Origin: Odobenus rosmarus divergens | Lineage: Eukaryota > Chordata > Mammalia > Carnivora > Odobenidae | Direction: 5' to 3' | Assembly (NCBI RefSeq): GCF_000321225.1 | Contig: NW_004450397.1 | Coordinates: forward strand, 3,782,091-3,846,090 | DNA length: 64,000 nt | In this document: positions 59,099 through 64,000 of the stretch, one piece after another | Layout of the letters: each line of letters starts with the position of its first letter | Numbering within the stretch: position 1 is the stretch's first letter | Translations under genes and position numbers: made by a program | The notes under the pieces: model-generated | The model's database searches: none | What the model was told of the DNA's origin: nothing | The model's input: the letters and a program-made list of their open reading frames with translations, nothing else

Positions 59099-59405
59099 TG
59101 TAATCGTTAATTTTATGTCTCAACTTGACTGGGCTCAGATATGTGGTCAAACATGATTCTTGGTGTTTCTGGGATGGTGTTTTTATGTGAGATTAATATT
59201 TAAATTGATAGACTGAGTAAAGCAGATTATCCTCACCCAGTCACCTAAGCCCTAAAAAGAACAGAAAGCCTCCCACTTCTCCTGAGGAAGAGACTGCCTT
59301 CACACTGGGACATTGGCTTTTTTTCTGTCTTTAGACTTGACCTGAAAAACTGCCTCTCCCTGGGTCTTGAGCATGCAAGTCTTCAGACGGAAACTACGCT
59401 ATTGG
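59099..59405. mobile_element. LTR-like ancient repeat, family not named
   Basis: Carries a familiar old repeat pattern: gttaattttatgtctcaact, tgactgggctcagatatgtg, gtcaaacatgattcttggtg, gactgagtaaagcagattat, cactgggacattggcttttt and ctgcctctccctgggtcttg. I recognise the type but not its exact family or strand. Confidence 0.55.
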
Positions 59406-62062
59406 CTGTCCTGGTCTCTGGCATGTGGATCTGGCTGATAGTCTGCTGAGAGTGTTTGATAAGTATCAGGGCTGGTGGCCTGAGACTTGGACTCAAAGAA
59501 GCAGGGTTCAGAGCTGTGCAGGGCTACTTGCCACCTGGGTAAACCTCCTACACCAGCTGTCTGAGATGGGCTTCTGTCTTCCTGTCTGTGAAATGAGGCT
59601 AACAACTTCTTGACAGGAATACCGGAAGTATTCAGGAATATTTCTTTAAAAGTGTTCCACTGAAAGCTAGTTCTGCAAGATGTGATAGATAGGAAAAGGG
59701 TCCCACTACCCATTCAGTTTGGGAAATGCCAGGTGACACAGAGTTAAACAAGTCTCCTTCCTACATTGTCCAGAGTCTATAATGAGGTACTGAGAATTCT
59801 GGGTCTGGAAAAGGAAAACGCATCAGGCAGTGTTAACCAAATGTATTAGATCACAGCGCTCTTTTTCCAGGAGAAGTCCATGGGATTTGTGTTAAATAAA
59901 TAATTAGATAATGCGAGTACAAATGCCTGCCCATGGAGCCTGGCACACCACCCCATGTGTAATTAGTGTGCGTTGAATCAAATCATTACACAGCAGTCCT
60001 GGCAGAAAGCCGCCCTGGGACAGGCCAGGACCAAAATCCCAGAGGTCCTCTCCTGTTTGGATAAGAGAATGTCCTGCTGTGCCTGCCCTGTGGTAGGCTC
60101 CTACACAGTGCTCTCACAGACGGTATTAGGAAGCCTTCAGGACAAAACACACTCCCCGTAGAAGAATCCTGAAAAGAGAGGCTAGCCTAGTACCACTCAT
60201 CTGGGAAGAGTTAGGTATGTGGCATTCTGAAGGCAGTCTTCAGCACAATAGGAAAGAGAATTTGCAGCCTTTCTTTGATTCTCCCTCTAAACTTTGAGTG
60301 GCTCTGGTCATTGTCTTGGGAGCGTTCCTTGTTTAAGGCTAAATAAGGACATGGGCCCCACCCTGAGGAAGGTAAGCAGGCATCCCTGCAAGATATTGCA
60401 AGCTGAAGATGAACCAATCTGATTTTACAAAAATAGATTTCTAGTTGTATGTTCCTCTTTTACTTGATGGTTTTGTTAAAAAAAAAAAATCTAGCCTTCA
60501 GCAACAGCCTTTAAGGATATTCCTGCTGTGAGATGCATGCTGGGCTTAGTGTTAGGAGAAGCACAGTGCTCTACGAGGCCAGCATGAGCATGCCTGGTGT
60601 GAAACTTGAGTAAATTCCTAGTTCACATCCTTCACCCTTTGCTGGGGGTTGGCTTTGATTCACAGAGGTGAGCCACAGACTTGGTACCTGGTGACATGAA
60701 CCAGAGCTGATTTATTTAGAGGTAAATACCTAACTGGAGCGAGGCTAATCAGATTGTCTCTTCTGGGAAAATGAAGATTTATATTAAGAGAAATTGCCAG
60801 GGAGAACAGGGTCATGGAGCTGAGTCACAGAGTGTCTAAACTGGAGATATAGAAATTCCTGCTGTCCTTGGAGCTTCCCTACTTTTCACCTTCCTGGGTT
60901 TTGTTTTAAACCCAGATCTTCCCAGTAAATTTTTCCTTTTAGTTAAACTAGACAAAGTCTGTTTCTTTCCCTCTAACCAAATGATTCTTAGTACATGGTG
61001 GTAGTAGGCATTGGGAGAGATCCGCAAGAGCAAGGCAAATGGTGGAGCATAAGACTTAGAGCTAGGGGGCCTGATCATCCTCCCCATCCGTAGGCTCACC
61101 ATACAGTGACAACTCTGGAGAATCACCCAGGTAAAACAGAGGTACGCTCCCGAAGATCAGGGGAAATTGCACAGGTCAGAGTCAGGAAGTCAGCCTTGGG
61201 AGGCAGAAGCCATGATGGATGAGCACCAATGAGAAAGCAAAAAACAAATTGGTAAGCAGGTAGCCTATTTTGACTCATAGACTAATGGTCAAAATAGGGA
61301 AGGTCTGGCAGCTAAGAACAGAGTTTTAGCCAAGAGGAGCTAAGGTTCAGAGGAATGACCTCAGGCTTAGACAAACTAAAACTCAGGGCAGGGACACAGG
61401 TCCCGAGTGACAGGACAATGACCCAGTTGGGTGAGAGGTCAAATCAGAAGCTAAGTAACCAGCATTGGAGCATAAGGTCAGAGCAGGGGCGTTCATCAGT
61501 GTGTAACCTGTGCTGCTGGACTCCTTAATTTCCCAATGACGTACAGGTCTGCTCCCAGAGCCTGGACTGCAGGGCTGAGGTTGCAGGCAGAGGTCGAGCA
61601 TAAGCAAACAGGGATCTGGGGACAAGGCATCTGGGCTCTTACTGTGATCTTCCAACCTTCCTTTCCACATTGTCACAGTTCTGGGGCTTCTGCTCAGCCC
61701 CTAAGCTGCAGAAAAGAGAAGACAGCAGGGAAGGATGGAGTCAGTCAGGGGAAGGGGCACTGTCATCAGCCTGCAGCACTTGTCCTGCATGTAGCAGCCT
61801 GGGGAGGGCGCGGGGGGGGACTGCATTTGTCTATTTCTTCAAGGCAATGCACAAACGTAGCTAAATACAGTTAAAAATAAAATATATGAAAACTTTCCTA
61901 ACTTTCTGTCTCAGAAATGTTACTAAATATGCAGATCATATGGAGGCAGAATCCCCAAGTTACACTTACCAGTCCCAAACATTGCTTCACCTGTGCCCTC
62001 CCAGGTAGAAAGATCTCCCAAAGGTCTCCAAGACACACTTGCCCCATCACTTAGTATTTTCT
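59406..62062. other. Mostly unique DNA
   Basis: 59460-59605 resembles a sense MIR. An A-run is at 60479-60489. The 112-codon frame 61536-61874 and others match nothing I know. Confidence 0.5.
59460..59605 (+). mobile_element. MIR fragment
   Basis: gagacttggactcaaagaag, cagggttcagagctgtgcag, gggctacttgccacctgggt, ccagctgtctgagatgggct and tcctgtctgtgaaatgaggc in MIR order. Confidence 0.6.
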
Positions 62063-62073
62063 AAAATAAGCCA

Positions 62074-62325
62074 GGGCGCCTGGGTGGCTCAGTGGGCGCC
62101 TGGGTGGCTCAGTTGGTTAAGCAACTGCCTTCGGCTCAGGTCATGATCCTGGAGTCCCAGGATCGAGTCCTGCATCAGGCTCCCTGCTTAGCAGGGAGTC
62201 TGCTTCTCCCTCTGACCCTCTCCCCTCTCATGCTTTCTATCTCATTCTCTCTCTCAAATAAATAAATAAAATCTTTAAAAAAAAAAAAGAATAAAAAGCT
62301 CAGCTTGAAAAAAAAATAATAAAAT
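62074..62325 (+). mobile_element. CAN SINE with duplicated 20-bp head, perfect TSD
   Basis: The first 20 bases (62074-62093) are repeated exactly at 62094-62113, so the tRNA-like head starts twice. The rest is a young-type body with gatcctggagtcccaggatc, aaataaataaataaaatctt and a complex A-rich tail containing an extra gctcagcttg segment. aaaataagcca is repeated at 62063-62073 and 62326-62336. Confidence 0.97.
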
Positions 62326-62341
62326 AAAATAAGCCAAATGG

Positions 62342-62529
62342 AGGAGCACCTGGGTGGCTCAGTCCCTTAAGTGTCTAACTCTTGGTTTCAGCTCAGATGG
62401 TGAGATTGAGTCCCGAGTAGGGCTCCACACTCAGCATGGAGTCTGCTTGGGATTCTCTCTCCCTCTACCCCTCCCACTCATTCTCTCTCTCTCTCTCTCT
62501 CTCAAATAAATAAATAAACCTTTAAATAG
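62342..62529 (+). mobile_element. CAN SINE (older type), inserted beside the previous one
   Basis: Starts gagcacctgggtggctcagt with the older ctcttggtttcagctcag and a short body, CT tract and aaataaataaacctttaaat tail. aataagccaaatgg is repeated exactly at 62328-62341 and 62530-62543, overlapping the TSD of the preceding SINE. Confidence 0.97.
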
Positions 62530-62543
62530 AATAAGCCAAATGG

Positions 62544-63102
62544 TAGCCAGTAGTCACCTTTCCTAGGTCTGCTCAGCTCAAAGGAACCAAGCACAGCTGG
62601 AGATGCTTGGTCAAAAATTAGGATTGATTGATTAATTGTCCCATTTCTATCCTCTCTTCAGGACCCTCTCCCATCTCCTTAGTTATCCCTTGACAGAACT
62701 TGACTGGGGTTCCCTAGCATAAAGGGTAAAGCTACAATTCCTATGAGGTACATGCTTCTGATGGGCTAGGAAGGCTCAGAAAGGCTCAGAAAAGAGGTCA
62801 TAGATGGGTTGGCCCATCTGTGGGAAGAGGAAGAGAACGGTCACACATTCTGAAGTAGATCTGCAAAGATCCTTTGAAGTTATCTGGTTCCAGCATACAT
62901 CGTCTATACAGCAGTTGGCAAAGGGGAAGATAATTCTTAATGAGTATTTCTGAGGGTCCCAGGATTCAGTTTATGAATACATTCATCCTTAGATTTTAGC
63001 TCTGCTTAGAACACTGGTTGGGTGTGAGCAGAGGGGATAGAGGCAATTGTAGAACAGAGAGGATTCATATCAGACACCTTCAGGGGGTTCAGTGTAAGGG
63101 TC
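62544..63102. other. Unique non-coding DNA
   Basis: Nothing recognised apart from a short tandem aggctcagaa pair at 62771-62790. Confidence 0.5.
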
Positions 63103-63118
63103 AAAAGAATCCATCACC

Positions 63119-63303
63119 GGGCGCCCGGGTGGCTCAGTCGGTTAAGCGTCTGCCTTCAGCTCAGGTCATGATCCTGGGGTCCCAGGATCGAGTCCCTCAT
63201 CGGGCTCCCTGCTCAGCGGGGAGTCTGCTTCTCCCTCTGACCCTCCCCCCTCTCATTGCTCTCTCTCTCTCTCTCATATAAATAAATAAAAATCTTTAAA
63301 AAA
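63119..63303 (+). mobile_element. CAN SINE, young, 16-bp perfect TSD
   Basis: gggcgcccgggtggctcagt, gatcctggggtcccaggatc, gagtccctcatcgggctccc, CT tract, ataaataaataaaaatcttt and A-run. aaaagaatccatcacc is repeated exactly at 63103-63118 and 63304-63319. Confidence 0.98.
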
Positions 63304-63319
63304 AAAAGAATCCATCACC

Positions 63320-63575
63320 AAACTTCACAAAAGAAAGAAAACTTCTCCCTTCTTCCCTCTTTAATTCACCTTTGCTGAGTGTGGGCTCCACAATCTTTTT
63401 ATTTTTTAATCTGCATTTTGGTAAAGTCATGAGTTGCTAGAAAAAGGAAAAATAAATAAATCAGGTCTCTCCATCTCTTCAAGCTCTGCCTATTGCATTT
63501 TCCCACTGAAGGAAGAGTAGGGACAAACCTACTAAATCATTAGAACTCGCCCCTTCAAAGCTTCTGTATCAGAAG
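63320..63575. other. Unique non-coding DNA
   Basis: Short spacer; nothing recognised. Confidence 0.5.
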
Positions 63576-63930
63576 ATGTCTTAGCCACTGTGTGCTGTTA
63601 TAATAAAAATACTATGCACTGGGTGGCTTAAACCACAAATGTGTATTTCTCACAGTTCTGGAAGCTGGGAAGTCCAAGGGTATCAGCAGGGCTGGGTTCT
63701 GGGGAGGTCTTTCTTCCTCGTTTGCAGATGGCTGTCTTCTTGCAGAGAACAGAGAGAGGAAACAAGCCTTCTCATGTCTCTTCTTATAGGGGCGCTAATC
63801 CCATTTGTGAAGGCTCCACCCTCATGACCTAATTACCTCCCATAGGCCCCACCTCCTAACACCATCACACTGGGCATTAGGACTTCAGCATTGGAATTTT
63901 AGGGGGACAGAAACATTCAGTCCCTACCAA
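63576..63930 (-). mobile_element. MLT1-type MaLR LTR, antisense
   Basis: gtgctgttataataaaaata, gcactgggtggcttaaacca, tctcacagttctggaagctg, ctcttcttataggggcgcta, ctccaccctcatgacctaat, acctcctaacaccatcacac and cattcagtccctacca follow MLT1 order on the complement. Confidence 0.82.
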
Positions 63931-64000
63931 GTGCTGTGTGTTGCCAGTGCATAGCAAGTGCCCTGTAGGTGTTTGTGACTCATAGTAGGTTTTGCGCTAG

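Overview
This window looks like nuclear DNA of an arctoid carnivoran (bear, seal, sea lion, mustelid or relative). The evidence is 22 copies of the carnivore tRNA-Lys-derived CAN SINE, carrying the head and body typical of arctoid carnivores rather than the dog SINEC_Cf form, plus a 3' fragment of the carnivore-specific L1. The rest of the repeat content is ordinary placental: L1M/HAL1-type LINE-1, L2, MIR, MER5A and MER20 hAT elements, and MLT1-type MaLR LTRs. The DNA is AT-rich. Repeat names come from memory of consensus sequences, so families are more reliable than subfamilies. SINE boundaries are exact where a target-site duplication (TSD) could be read; old-repeat boundaries are approximate.

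I found no protein-coding gene, no exon I could defend, and no RNA gene other than SINE tRNA heads. The longest open frames (143, 127, 121, 115 and 115 codons) are either made of repeats or match nothing I know. The window is therefore intergenic DNA or the inside of a very long intron. There is no sign of an operon, CRISPR array, prophage or other prokaryotic system.

Layout: 1-1.9 kb is a MER20 followed by an antisense L1 carrying two SINEs. 2-10 kb is mostly unique with four SINEs, one of which grew a GAAA microsatellite, and a carnivore L1 stub. 10.1-13.2 kb holds two sense L1 3' ends and SINEs. 14.5-16 kb is a long ancient repeat. 17-18.7 kb has an L1 ORF2 relic, MIR, L2 and a young SINE. 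19-28 kb alternates unique DNA with SINEs, an MLT1 LTR and a rearranged inverted/direct repeat at 24.7 kb. 29-38 kb is relatively repeat-poor. 38-43 kb has L1 pieces, an intact-ended MLT1 LTR, MIR and L2. 44-45 kb is repeat-free. 45.7-49.3 kb is an old L1/HAL1 split by a SINE and by an inverted younger L1 that carries another SINE. 50.4 and 51.6 kb share a duplicated block. 52-60 kb has hAT, MIR, MLT1 and SINE copies. 62-64 kb has three SINEs, two of them inserted at the same target, and a terminal MLT1.

No new biological system is visible. The best leads are local rearrangements (24.7, 50.4/51.6, 14.6 and 62.1 kb) and a few repeat-free stretches that should be tested for conservation.
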